Of a stretch of 64,000 nt of DNA, positions 32,195 through 41,513 are shown piece after piece. Positions within the stretch are counted from its first letter, which is position 1; each line of letters begins with the position of its first letter. The DNA is from Opitutaceae bacterium (lineage in GTDB: Bacteria > Verrucomicrobiota > Verrucomicrobiia > Opitutales > Opitutaceae), in the NCBI GenBank assembly GCA_028688225.1, contig JAQTYQ010000020.1, forward strand, positions 1-64,000, in the 5' to 3' direction. The notes beneath the pieces are model-generated. The model did not search any database, was not told the DNA's origin, and saw only the letters and a program-made list of their open reading frames with translations. The translations under genes and the position numbers were made by a program.

Positions 32195-35100
32195 GCCTGG
32201 CCTTGCTGCTGGATGACCTGACGGAGCGCCGCATCGAGCTGCGCGTCGAAAATGGCAGGTTGCGTTACAAAGCGCCGGAAGGCGCCTTGACGCCCGAGCT
32301 GCGTGAACGCATCGGCGCGCACAAGGAGGCCCTGCTCCGCCATCTCTCGGGCCAGATGCCGCTCGAACCGGAAATTCTGCGCAGCCCGGTTTCGGCGGCA
32401 CAGGAGCGACTTTGGTTTGTCCACCAGATGCAGGGGCCGAACTACACCTATAACATACCGCTGGACCTGCGCCTGCGCGGCCCGCTGGACCGCGCCGCCC
32501 TGCGCGCGGCCCTGGACGACCTGGTGCGCCGCCACCAATCCCTGCGCTGCTGCTTCGAGCCCGGCGGCGAAACGCTGCGCCTGGCGATCCGGCGCGACCT
32601 GCGCGCGCCGTGGGAGGAAACGGATCTCTCCGCCGTGGCCGAGACAGACCGCCGGAAGCGCCTCGACGAAGGCGTGCGCGAGGTGGCGCTGCACTGCTTC
32701 GATCTCGCCCAGGCCCCGCTCATGCGCGCCCGGTTGATCCGGCTCGATCCGGAAGAACACGTTCTGGCCTTGAATTTCCACCATAGCGCCGTCGACGGCT
32801 GGTCGATCGGCGTCATCCTGCAGGAAATCGCCGCCGGCTACGAAGCGCGTCTGGCAGGACGCGCCGCGGAACTGCCGCCGCTCCGGTGGCAGTATACCGA
32901 CTACGTGGAATGGCAGGAGCGGCTCCGCCGCAACGGAACCATGGATGTAGACCTGGCGTTTTGGCGTGAGCGCCTGGCCGGCGCGCCCGACTGCACCACC
33001 CTGCCGGCGGACAAGCGGCGGCCGTCCGTGCAGAATTTCGCGGGCGCGTTCGTGCCGCTGGCCATCGATGCCGCCAGGACCGCGCGCCTGCGGGCGAAGG
33101 CCCGCGAATGGAGCGCCTCGCTCAACCACCTCACGCTGGCGGCCACCGCCATCCTCCTGGCGGATTTTTCCGGGAGCAACGATCTGGTCGTCGGCCTGCC
33201 GCTCGCCAACCGTACGCGGCGGGAACTGGAGCCCATCATCGGCATGTTCGTCAATATCGTGCCTCTGCGCCTCACCCTCGATCCGGCGGTTTCCTTCGGC
33301 AAGCTGGTGGCGCAGGTCAAGCAGGCCGTAACCGAGGCAATGACCCACTGCCACCTGCCCTTCGAGCGCCTGGTCGAGGCCATCAGTGTGAAGCGGGACC
33401 TGAGCCTGAGCCCCGTCTATCAGGTGGCGTACAATTTCCTGCCGCCGATGGAAAACCGGACCACGTTCGGCGGGTTGCAGGTGGAGCCGCTGCCGATTTC
33501 GGGCGAAGGCATTTCGAAATACGATTGCACGTTCTACCTGGAGGAGAGCGCCGGCGGCATTTTTGGCCACATCGAATACGCCACGAGCCTCTACCGGCGC
33601 GAGACGGTTGAGCGCTGGGCGCAAGCGTTCGAATCCATCCTCGCCGCCATGCTGGAGGATTCCGGCACGTCCTTCGGAGCGCGTCCCCGCTTCGCGGCAA
33701 CCGGGCGCGATCAACTCGAGGCCTGGTGCGCGGGTCCGATCGTGCCGATTCCGGAAGCGTCACCCTGGACCCGCTTCGAGGAAATGGCGCGGCGCGCGCC
33801 CGACGCCACGGCGCTGGAAGAGGACGGGCGGCGCATGAGCTATGCCGAGCTGGCCAGAAGGGCGGAGATCATCTCGGCCAAGCTGGCCGGGCACGGCATC
33901 GGCCGGGGGGATCGCGTGGGGCTGGTCCTTCCGCGCGGATGCGACCACGTGGCGGCGATGCTGGGGGTGGTCCGCCGCGGCGCGGTGTTCGTGCCGTTCG
34001 ACGGAGCGCATCCGCGCGAGCGGCTGGCGATGATGGCCGCGCAGGCGCGCCTCGGCGCCGTCGTCTGCCGGCCCGGCAACCCGGCGGCGGAGGTGCTTTC
34101 GCCCGTGCAGATCCGGATCGACGCCGGGACCTGGAGCAAACGTCCGGAACCGCCCCCAGCCGTTCACGCGGCGCTCGCAGATCCACTGTACATAATTTTC
34201 ACCTCCGGCTCCACCGGCGGGCCGAAAGCCGTGGACGTGCCGTGGCGGGGCCTGTGCAATCTCGTCCAGAGTTTCCTCCGCGCGTTCGGCGTGGCGCCAC
34301 AGGAGCGCTGCTCGCAGATCGCCTCGCTCAGCTTCGACGCCAGCCTTTTCGAGATCTGGCCTCCGCTTCTCGGCGGCGGAACCCTGGTTTTCGTTCCGGA
34401 GGACGTGAAGCTGGACCCGGAGGCGCTGCGCGACTGGATTCTGCGCGAACGCATCGGCGTGCATTTCAGCCCCACGCCGCTGGCCGAGGAACTGCTGGAG
34501 TTCGACTGGCCGGCGGACACGCCGTTGAGGTTGCTCATGACCGGCGGTCAAGCCCTGCATAAATATCCGCGCGCCGGCCTGCCTTTCCGCCTGTCGAACA
34601 ATTACGGCCCCACGGAGACGAGTATCGCGGTCACGTGGTGCGTGGTGGAGGCGAAACCGGACGGTGCGAATCTTCCGGCCATCGGCCGCCCGATCGACAA
34701 CACCCGCATTGCCCTCCTCGACCCAGCGGGCCGGCGCGTGCCGCCCGGCGCCACGGGCGAATTGTGGATCGCGGGCGCCGGCGTCGCGCGAGGATACTTC
34801 GGCCATCCCGAGGCGACCGCGCGCAGCTTCGTCACACTGCCCGGCGATCCGGCCACCACGTGGTACCGCAGCGGAGATCTCGTGCGGATGCAGCCCGGCG
34901 GGGAGCTCGAGTTCGTCGGCCGGGCCGACGGGCAAATAAAATTGCGCGGACACCGGATCGAGCCCGGCGAAGTGGAAAACGCCATCCGGCGCGTCCCGGG
35001 AGTGCGCCAGGCAGCCATCCGCCTCGAAGGCGAGCAACTGGTGGCCTATGTGGAAAACGACGGAACCGGCGTGGAGGAAATCCGCCGGCAAGCCGCGGCG

Positions 35101-38100
35101 ATGCTGCCGGACTATATGCTTCCCGCGCATGTCGTCGCGCTGGACAAACTCCCGCGGCAAAGCAGCGGCAAGATCGATCTCCAAGCCCTTCCTCTTTATA
35201 ACCCGCCCGCCGCGATCGAGGCCAACGCCTCGGAAACGGCCAGCGAGACGGAAGCCGCGGTCGCGCGCGCGTGGACCACGGTCCTGAAGCGTCCGGCGCG
35301 GCGTTGGGACGACAATTTTTTCGACCTGGGCGGGCATTCCTTGATGCTCGTGCGCCTGAAGGAGCAGATCCGGAAGGAAACGGGGCGCGAAATCGGCATC
35401 CTCGATCTGTTCCGCAATCCCACGATCGCCCGGCAGGCCGCCTTCCTGCATCATGGCGCGGCGGACACAAAACTCGCGCCGCGCCAGACCGCGCGCCGCG
35501 CCGCGCCCGCTGGCAGCATCGCCATCATCGGCATGGCCGGCCGCTTCCCGGAGGCGGACAACATCGAGGCATTCTGGGAAAACCTTTGCTCAGGGCGCGA
35601 TTGCATCCGCACGTTCAGCCGTGAGGAACTGCTCAGCGCCGGCGTCCCGCCGGAACTCGCGGACCGGCCGGATTACGTGCCCGCCAACGCCATCCTGCGG
35701 GACATCGACCGCTTCGACGCGGACTTCTTCGGCATCTCCGCGCGCGAAGCCGAGGTCATCGACCCGCAGCAGCGCCTTCTGCTGGAGGAAGCGTGGCACA
35801 CGTTCGAGGACGCCGGCTACGATCCGGCGTGCATCGAAGGGCGCGTGGGCGTGTTCGTGGGCTCCAGCCTCAACGGCTACCTGATCGAGAACGTGCTGCC
35901 GCGCCGCGACATCGTGGAAAAGCTGGGCGGCTTCACGGTCTTGATCCACAACGACAAGGATTTCGCCGCCACGCGCCTCTCGTACAAGCTGGACCTGCGC
36001 GGCCCCAGTGTCAGCGTCAACACGGCCTGCTCGACGTCGCTGGTGGCCGTCCACCAGGCAGTCACGGCGCTGCGCGATGGCCAGTGCGAAATGGCGCTGG
36101 CAGGCGGGGCGTGCGTGCGTTCCCGGCAAATCGACGGCTATCGCTACGAGGAAGGCGGCGTGCTTTCCCGTGACGGCAAGTGCCGCGCCTTCGACGCGGC
36201 AGCCACGGGCATGGTGGGAGGCAACGGCGTGGCGCTGGTGCTGCTCAAGCCGCTGGCGCAAGCGTTGGCCGACGGCGACCACATCCATGCCGTGATCAAG
36301 GGCATCGCCGCCAACAACGACGGGGCGGACAAGGTGGGCTTCACCGCGCCCGGCATCCGCGGCCAATCGCTCGTCATCCGCGATGCTTTGGAACGCGCGG
36401 ACGTGGACCCGCAAGCGGTGCTCTATGTCGAGGCGCATGGCACCGGCACGCAGCTTGGCGACTCCATCGAAGTGGCAGCACTCGCCGAAAACTATGCCCC
36501 CACGGGCCGGCGGGCCCCGCCGTTGTACCTCGGCTCGGTCAAGACCAACGTCGGACATCTCGACGCCGCCGCCGGCGCGGCGGGGCTGATCAAGACAGCG
36601 CTCTGTCTGCGCGAACGCATGCGGGTTCCCAGCCTTCATTTCCGCGCGCCCAATCCGCAAATCCACTGGCCTGGAGACGGCTTCAAGGTTTGCACCGAAA
36701 CCGAGTCTTTTCCGGAAAGCATCAAGCCTCTGCGCGCCGCCGTCAGCTCGCTCGGCATCGGGGGCACGAATGTTCATGCCGTGCTGGAAGAAGCTCCCGC
36801 CCGATCCGACGGTGACGGACCAGCCACGGCTTCGCCGGCGCTGCTGCTCCTATCCGGCAAAAGCCCAAAGGCGCTCCATGCCCAGGTTGCGACGATGGCG
36901 GACTGGATGGCGCAGCATCAGGACGCGCGCCTGCGCGACGTGGCCCACACGCTGGCCTTCGGGCGGCGTCATTGGGAGAGCCGCGACGCCGTCTGCGCAG
37001 CCAGCGCGGCGGAAGCCGCCGGCCTGCTGGCCGAGCCGCGGCCGCCGGTGGACCAGGCCGACAGCGTGGCGTTCATGTTCACCGGCATGGGCCCGCACAA
37101 GCCCGGCATGGCCCGCGTGCTTTACGGGCGCTCGCCCATGTGCAAAACCAGCATCGACGAATGCGCGGGCATTCTGCAGCCCATCCTCGGGCTGGATATC
37201 CGGGAGCCGCTGCTGGCCTCGCCCGACGATGCTGCCGCAGACGCGCTGCTTAACGAACACCGCATCGGCCAGCCGGTGGTCTTCGCCTTTGAATACGCCC
37301 TGGCCCGATTTTGGATGGACCTGGGGATCTCGCCCTCGGTGCTCATCGGACACAGCCTGGGCGAATGGGTGGCGGCGTGCCTCGCGGGCGTATTCGAGCT
37401 GCCCGATGCGCTGCGTCTGGTCAGCCTGCGCGGCGGGCTCATGGACGGCCAGTCGCAGGGCGCGATGCTCGCCGTGAACCTGGGCGAGGCGGAGGTGGCG
37501 GCGCGTCTGCCTGCGACGCTGGACATCGCCACGGTCAACGCGCGGGACCAGATCGTCGTCGCCGGGCCGGCCGAAGCGGTTGACCATTTCGCCGCGCAAC
37601 TCGAAGCGGAAGGGATTCGATGCAAACGGCTCCAAGTCACCCTGGCCGCCCACTCCTCGCTGATGGCGCCGATGCTGGACCGCTTCCGCGCTGCCATCGC
37701 CGACACGCCGCGCCACGCGCCGCAGCCCGGCCGGACCGTCGTGTCCAACCTCACGGGCGGTTATCTCGATGCCGAGCACCTGCAAAGTCCGGATTACTGG
37801 ACCGAGCACCTGCGCCGCTGCGTGCGCTTCGCCGACGGCCTGGCCACGCTGTGGGCGCGCCCGGGACTGGCGCTGCTGGAATGCGGCCCTTCGCACACGC
37901 TGTGCAACCTCGCGCTGCGCGACGCCCGCCGGTCCGACCACCGCGCGATCGCGGCCAGCCTCGATGGCGAGGACGCCCCCGAAACGGAGTGGCGCCGCGT
38001 GCTGGAGACCGCCGGGACGTTGTGGCGGGCCGGGCTGCCGCTCGATCTCGACAAGCTTTTCGCCCTGCAAGGCAAAGGCCGGCGCATCCCGTTGCCTGGA

Positions 38101-39285
38101 TACGCCTTCCAGCGCAAACGCTACTGGCTGGACGCCGTGATCATGACCGGGGCCGAACCCCAGCCGGCGTCCGCGGCGGCAGCGGAGGAACCCGACGCCC
38201 CCGACCCTGTCGTCTCGAACGCCAGTCCCGCCGAAGCGCGCGTGATCGCCGTCATGCGCGAATTGCTCGGGCCGGTGCATCTCTCGCGCCAGAGCGATTT
38301 TTTCCTGAGCGGCGGCGATTCCCTGCTGGCCGTCCGGCTGGCGGCGCGCGTCGGCGAAGCCTTCGGCGCCCGCCTGACCCGCGCCCAGATCATGGCCGCC
38401 AAAACGCCGGCCAGGATCGCCGGCCTGCTGGCGGACAACGGCGCCGAGACGAAAACGGCGGACCAGGGCGCGTCCTGCCTCGTCCGCTTATGGGACGGCG
38501 ATGACACGCTGACACCCATTGTGCTCATTCACGCCGTGGGCGGCGGCATTTTCATCTACCGTGAGTTGCTGCAGGCGCTCGCCACGTCCCATCCCGTGTA
38601 CGGGCTCCAAGCGCCCGGCCTGTGGGACGAGGGGAAGCCCATCGCCAGCCTGGGTGAACAGGCCGCGCACTACCATGCCTGCCTGCTGCGGGCGGGCATC
38701 AAGCGCCCCGTGATGATCGCCGGCAGCTCCTACGGCGGCATCGTGGCTTACGAGCTCGACCGCCTCTACCGCCAGGCGGGTCACGCCACCCCGCTGGTCG
38801 CGCTCTTCGACTCCCCCGGCCCCGGCCACATGCCCCAGCGCCTCGAAGGTGAGGCCGAAATCTGCGCCTACCTGCTCGCCCGCGACAACCCGGGCCGGGA
38901 CTTCGCCGCCGACCTCGGCCGCATGCAGGCGTTGGATCACGCCGGACGCTTCGCGCTGCTGCTGAAAAGCATGCAGGAAGCCGGCAGGTCCCAGGCGACG
39001 GCGGATGACGTCGAACGGCAGGTCCGTGTTTTCCGGCAGAATCTGGTCAACATGTGGAACTGGGCTCCGACGCCACACTCCACCCGGCTTCTGTTCTTCA
39101 AGGCCGCGGAGCACATGTCGCTGCTCGCCCGCGAGCCCGAAAGAGCGTGGATTTCCCTGGCCAGCGCGGGCCTTGAAATCATCTCCGTCCCCGGCAACCA
39201 CTCCTCGATGCTTTCCTTCCCGCACGTGAATTTCCTCGCTGGAGAAATCATTCGCAGATTGTCATCCCTGCCGGTGACCGTGTAA
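32191..39285 (+). CDS. Hybrid NRPS-PKS with thioesterase (docking-C-A-T-KS-AT-ACP-TE)
   Basis: A 2364-residue final megasynthase. Residues 1-55 resemble the TubC N-terminal docking domain (MSLALLLDDLTERRIELRVE, then ALTPELRERIGAHKEALLRHL). C (HHSAVDG near 197), A (IIFTSGSTGGPK near 667; pocket read as D-A-F-F-M-G-N-I-A-K) and T (Ser1050 in GGHSL) follow. KS has Cys1280 in TACSTS. AT has the catalytic GHSLGE with Ser1722 and LAAH where malonyl-type ATs have HAFH, so extender choice is uncertain. ACP Ser2044 is in GGDSL. The type I thioesterase has Ser2180 in GSSYGG, Asp near 2207 and His2337. There is no KR, so the last extension should stay a beta-ketone. The start is a GTG overlapping the previous stop (GTGA), with GGAGGAGGG upstream. 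Its AT is the only one in the cluster. Confidence 0.92.
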   Translation: MSLALLLDDLTERRIELRVENGRLRYKAPEGALTPELRERIGAHKEALLRHLSGQMPLEPEILRSPVSAAQERLWFVHQMQGPNYTYNIPLDLRLRGPLDRAALRAALDDLVRRHQSLRCCFEPGGETLRLAIRRDLRAPWEETDLSAVAETDRRKRLDEGVREVALHCFDLAQAPLMRARLIRLDPEEHVLALNFHHSAVDGWSIGVILQEIAAGYEARLAGRAAELPPLRWQYTDYVEWQERLRRNGTMDVDLAFWRERLAGAPDCTTLPADKRRPSVQNFAGAFVPLAIDAARTARLRAKAREWSASLNHLTLAATAILLADFSGSNDLVVGLPLANRTRRELEPIIGMFVNIVPLRLTLDPAVSFGKLVAQVKQAVTEAMTHCHLPFERLVEAISVKRDLSLSPVYQVAYNFLPPMENRTTFGGLQVEPLPISGEGISKYDCTFYLEESAGGIFGHIEYATSLYRRETVERWAQAFESILAAMLEDSGTSFGARPRFAATGRDQLEAWCAGPIVPIPEASPWTRFEEMARRAPDATALEEDGRRMSYAELARRAEIISAKLAGHGIGRGDRVGLVLPRGCDHVAAMLGVVRRGAVFVPFDGAHPRERLAMMAAQARLGAVVCRPGNPAAEVLSPVQIRIDAGTWSKRPEPPPAVHAALADPLYIIFTSGSTGGPKAVDVPWRGLCNLVQSFLRAFGVAPQERCSQIASLSFDASLFEIWPPLLGGGTLVFVPEDVKLDPEALRDWILRERIGVHFSPTPLAEELLEFDWPADTPLRLLMTGGQALHKYPRAGLPFRLSNNYGPTETSIAVTWCVVEAKPDGANLPAIGRPIDNTRIALLDPAGRRVPPGATGELWIAGAGVARGYFGHPEATARSFVTLPGDPATTWYRSGDLVRMQPGGELEFVGRADGQIKLRGHRIEPGEVENAIRRVPGVRQAAIRLEGEQLVAYVENDGTGVEEIRRQAAAMLPDYMLPAHVVALDKLPRQSSGKIDLQALPLYNPPAAIEANASETASETEAAVARAWTTVLKRPARRWDDNFFDLGGHSLMLVRLKEQIRKETGREIGILDLFRNPTIARQAAFLHHGAADTKLAPRQTARRAAPAGSIAIIGMAGRFPEADNIEAFWENLCSGRDCIRTFSREELLSAGVPPELADRPDYVPANAILRDIDRFDADFFGISAREAEVIDPQQRLLLEEAWHTFEDAGYDPACIEGRVGVFVGSSLNGYLIENVLPRRDIVEKLGGFTVLIHNDKDFAATRLSYKLDLRGPSVSVNTACSTSLVAVHQAVTALRDGQCEMALAGGACVRSRQIDGYRYEEGGVLSRDGKCRAFDAAATGMVGGNGVALVLLKPLAQALADGDHIHAVIKGIAANNDGADKVGFTAPGIRGQSLVIRDALERADVDPQAVLYVEAHGTGTQLGDSIEVAALAENYAPTGRRAPPLYLGSVKTNVGHLDAAAGAAGLIKTALCLRERMRVPSLHFRAPNPQIHWPGDGFKVCTETESFPESIKPLRAAVSSLGIGGTNVHAVLEEAPARSDGDGPATASPALLLLSGKSPKALHAQVATMADWMAQHQDARLRDVAHTLAFGRRHWESRDAVCAASAAEAAGLLAEPRPPVDQADSVAFMFTGMGPHKPGMARVLYGRSPMCKTSIDECAGILQPILGLDIREPLLASPDDAAADALLNEHRIGQPVVFAFEYALARFWMDLGISPSVLIGHSLGEWVAACLAGVFELPDALRLVSLRGGLMDGQSQGAMLAVNLGEAEVAARLPATLDIATVNARDQIVVAGPAEAVDHFAAQLEAEGIRCKRLQVTLAAHSSLMAPMLDRFRAAIADTPRHAPQPGRTVVSNLTGGYLDAEHLQSPDYWTEHLRRCVRFADGLATLWARPGLALLECGPSHTLCNLALRDARRSDHRAIAASLDGEDAPETEWRRVLETAGTLWRAGLPLDLDKLFALQGKGRRIPLPGYAFQRKRYWLDAVIMTGAEPQPASAAAAEEPDAPDPVVSNASPAEARVIAVMRELLGPVHLSRQSDFFLSGGDSLLAVRLAARVGEAFGARLTRAQIMAAKTPARIAGLLADNGAETKTADQGASCLVRLWDGDDTLTPIVLIHAVGGGIFIYRELLQALATSHPVYGLQAPGLWDEGKPIASLGEQAAHYHACLLRAGIKRPVMIAGSSYGGIVAYELDRLYRQAGHATPLVALFDSPGPGHMPQRLEGEAEICAYLLARDNPGRDFAADLGRMQALDHAGRFALLLKSMQEAGRSQATADDVERQVRVFRQNLVNMWNWAPTPHSTRLLFFKAAEHMSLLAREPERAWISLASAGLEIISVPGNHSSMLSFPHVNFLAGEIIRRLSSLPVTV

Positions 39286-39322
39286 TAACATCCGCCCCCT
39301 TCCCCGACAACCCCAACCTCCC

Positions 39323-40345
39323 ATGTCAGACCATGCCACGTTCAGGGAAAAAATGATCGAGCGATTTGCCGCCAACTGGGCGCGCGTCCGCCATACGATC
39401 CGGAACTATTTCATCTTGGTTTTCCTGTTGGCGCTGCTGCTCTTTGCCGCCTTCTTCAATCGCATCGTCATTTTCGTGCATCCGGGCGAAGAGGGGGTGA
39501 TTTGGAAACCATTCTTCGGCGGCACGCAGACCGACCGCATCTACAAGGAGGGCCTGCAACTGCTCTGGCCGTGGAACAAGCTCTACATCTATAACGTCCG
39601 CATCCAACAGATCGCGCACGACTTCGACGCGCTGTCCAAGAACGGCCTGCCCATCCATTTCGAAGTCTCGATCCGCTATCAGCCCATCCGGGAGACCCTG
39701 CCGGTTCTGCACCAGGAAATCGGTCCCGACTACGTGGAGAAGGTGGTCAAGCCCGAGGTGCAGGCGCACGTGCGCAAGGTCGTGGCCAATTATCTGCCCG
39801 AGGAAATCTACACCTCCGAAGGCTACCTGCTTCAAATCATCCGGCAGGGCGCCATGGCTGCGCTCGACGAACGGAACATCTCGCTCGATGACCTGCTGAT
39901 CAAGCGCATGGCCTTGCCCGAAGCCATCCGCAACGCCATCGAGCGCAAGCTCTCCTCGGAACAGCTTTCGCTGCAATACGACTATATCCTGATCAAGGAG
40001 CGCAAGGAGGCCGAGCGAAAGCGCATCGAGGCGATGGGCATACGCGACTTCCAGCGCATTTCCGGCGAAGGCGGCATGTTCGGACAATACCTGAATTTCT
40101 ACGGCATCGAGGCCACGCTGGAACTGGCCAAGTCGCCCAACAGCAAGACCCTGCTCATCGGCAATCGCGACAATGGCCTGCCTCTCCTGTTCAACCTGCC
40201 CGCCTCCGATCCGGCTCCAGGCGCCAGCCTGCCCAAGGAAACGGATATCAATACCCTCTTAAGCAAGGAGACCAAAGACCTGCTCGAGGAAAAACGCCTG
40301 CCGGAAGCATCCACGAAGCCCGAGGTGCAAGATGGAGAACGGTAA
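39323..40345 (+). CDS. SPFH/prohibitin-like membrane protein in the NRPS/PKS operon
   Basis: A 340-residue protein with one N-terminal helix (about 27-48, YFILVFLLALLLFAAFF) followed by an SPFH/Band 7 domain: VHPGEEGVIWKPFFGG, EGLQLLWPWNKLYIYNVR, GLPIHFEVSIRYQP, and a C-terminal coiled-coil-like helix (LSLQYDYILIKERKEAERKR, near 215-240). SPFH proteins build large rings or scaffolds in membranes and often control proteases or transporters. The gene lies 37 nt after the TE-containing megasynthase and overlaps the PotD-like gene by 14 nt, so it belongs to the operon. A role in organising export or the assembly line at the membrane is inference. I do not know a characterised biosynthetic counterpart. 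Confidence 0.85.
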   Translation: MSDHATFREKMIERFAANWARVRHTIRNYFILVFLLALLLFAAFFNRIVIFVHPGEEGVIWKPFFGGTQTDRIYKEGLQLLWPWNKLYIYNVRIQQIAHDFDALSKNGLPIHFEVSIRYQPIRETLPVLHQEIGPDYVEKVVKPEVQAHVRKVVANYLPEEIYTSEGYLLQIIRQGAMAALDERNISLDDLLIKRMALPEAIRNAIERKLSSEQLSLQYDYILIKERKEAERKRIEAMGIRDFQRISGEGGMFGQYLNFYGIEATLELAKSPNSKTLLIGNRDNGLPLLFNLPASDPAPGASLPKETDINTLLSKETKDLLEEKRLPEASTKPEVQDGER

Positions 40346-41510
40346 TCTCATCCGCAGCATACTCGCCTGGCTGACGGGCTTGGCGGCGGCATGCGCCCTG
40401 GTTTTGTCGCCGGGTTGCTCCAAGCAGGTGCTGAACAAGGAAGCCGCGCGCGGACTGGCCAAGGATCCTTATCCCATCGCGCCCAAAAATATGGCGCCAG
40501 TGCTGCGAGTCCTCGTCTGGCCGGATACCCTCCTGGAGGAAAACAAGGAAGGCTTCGAACGCCGGTACGGCGTGAAGCTGGAGATCGACACCTTCATCAA
40601 CGACGATGATGCCTACGGGAAGATCACCCGGGAGCCGTCGAGATGGGATTTGGTCATGGTTACCCAGTACATGGCCAACCGGATGCGGAACGAAGGTCTG
40701 CTGGCACCGGTGCCGAAGATCAATCAGCACATCTACCAGTACATCGATACGTCGCTGTTGAACCAGAATGCCGATCCGCAGATGCAGTATTTCATCCCCT
40801 TCGATTACGCCGCCCTGGGCATATCGTTCAACATCGACTACGTGGCCGGCTTCCCCCGGAAATGGGAGTACCTGGCCGATCACAAAAACAATCCTTACCT
40901 CTATGGGCGGATCGTGATGACGGACGATATGCGCTATGCCATGGCGGTGGCCATGCTCTACACCGGCCTCGATCCCGCGAGCACCAACCCCCAGGACATC
41001 AAAACGGCCAAGGAGATGCTGATCCGCAACGTGAGGAATTTGGGATTGAGATTTCTCCCGGACGCGAAAATCAGGACCGCGATGGTGAGCGGCGAGGCGC
41101 TCTTGGCGATCACGTGGAGCGGCGAGGCTGCGGCCATTCTCAGAAAAAAACCGGCCTGCCGCTTCCTGATTCCAGAGGGGAAGTGCGTCGTGACCGTCGA
41201 CGGATTCTGCATTCCCAGGGGTTCGGCCAGCCCGGAAACGGCGGCGCTGTTCATCGAATACATGCTCCATCCGTACAACTCGATGCTGGTCGCCAATGGC
41301 TGCCAGTATGCGTCGGTCAACCTGCGTACCATGAAATATGTCGACCGCTTCGTCATCAACGGCCCGAGCTGCATGCTGGCACCGCCCCAAGACCAGATCC
41401 ACATGACGCAGCTCGATCGCGAGGAGCTGCGGCTTTACCAGGAGGCCTGGGCCGAGGTGAAGCGGGCCGCACTCGACGCCAACCGGGTCCAGATGATCCC
41501 GCTGCAGTAA
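40332..41510 (+). CDS. PotD/PotF-like extracellular solute-binding lipoprotein
   Basis: A 392-residue protein with a signal peptide ending in a lipobox-like LSPGC (Cys near residue 31). It then has the periplasmic binding fold seen in spermidine/putrescine-binding proteins: VLRVLVWPDTLLEENKEGFE, YGVKLEIDTFINDDDAYGKI, RWDLVMVTQYMANRM, and later VDGFCIPRGSASPETAALFI and FIEYMLHP. Members of this family deliver polyamines or other small cations to ABC importers. No permease or import ATPase lies nearby; the only transporter is an exporter. In this operon it may bind the product or a precursor, or aid export or self-protection; these are guesses. It overlaps the SPFH gene by 14 nt and ends 3 nt before the exporter gene. 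Confidence 0.85.
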   Translation: MENGNLIRSILAWLTGLAAACALVLSPGCSKQVLNKEAARGLAKDPYPIAPKNMAPVLRVLVWPDTLLEENKEGFERRYGVKLEIDTFINDDDAYGKITREPSRWDLVMVTQYMANRMRNEGLLAPVPKINQHIYQYIDTSLLNQNADPQMQYFIPFDYAALGISFNIDYVAGFPRKWEYLADHKNNPYLYGRIVMTDDMRYAMAVAMLYTGLDPASTNPQDIKTAKEMLIRNVRNLGLRFLPDAKIRTAMVSGEALLAITWSGEAAAILRKKPACRFLIPEGKCVVTVDGFCIPRGSASPETAALFIEYMLHPYNSMLVANGCQYASVNLRTMKYVDRFVINGPSCMLAPPQDQIHMTQLDREELRLYQEAWAEVKRAALDANRVQMIPLQ

Positions 41511-41513
41511 CCG

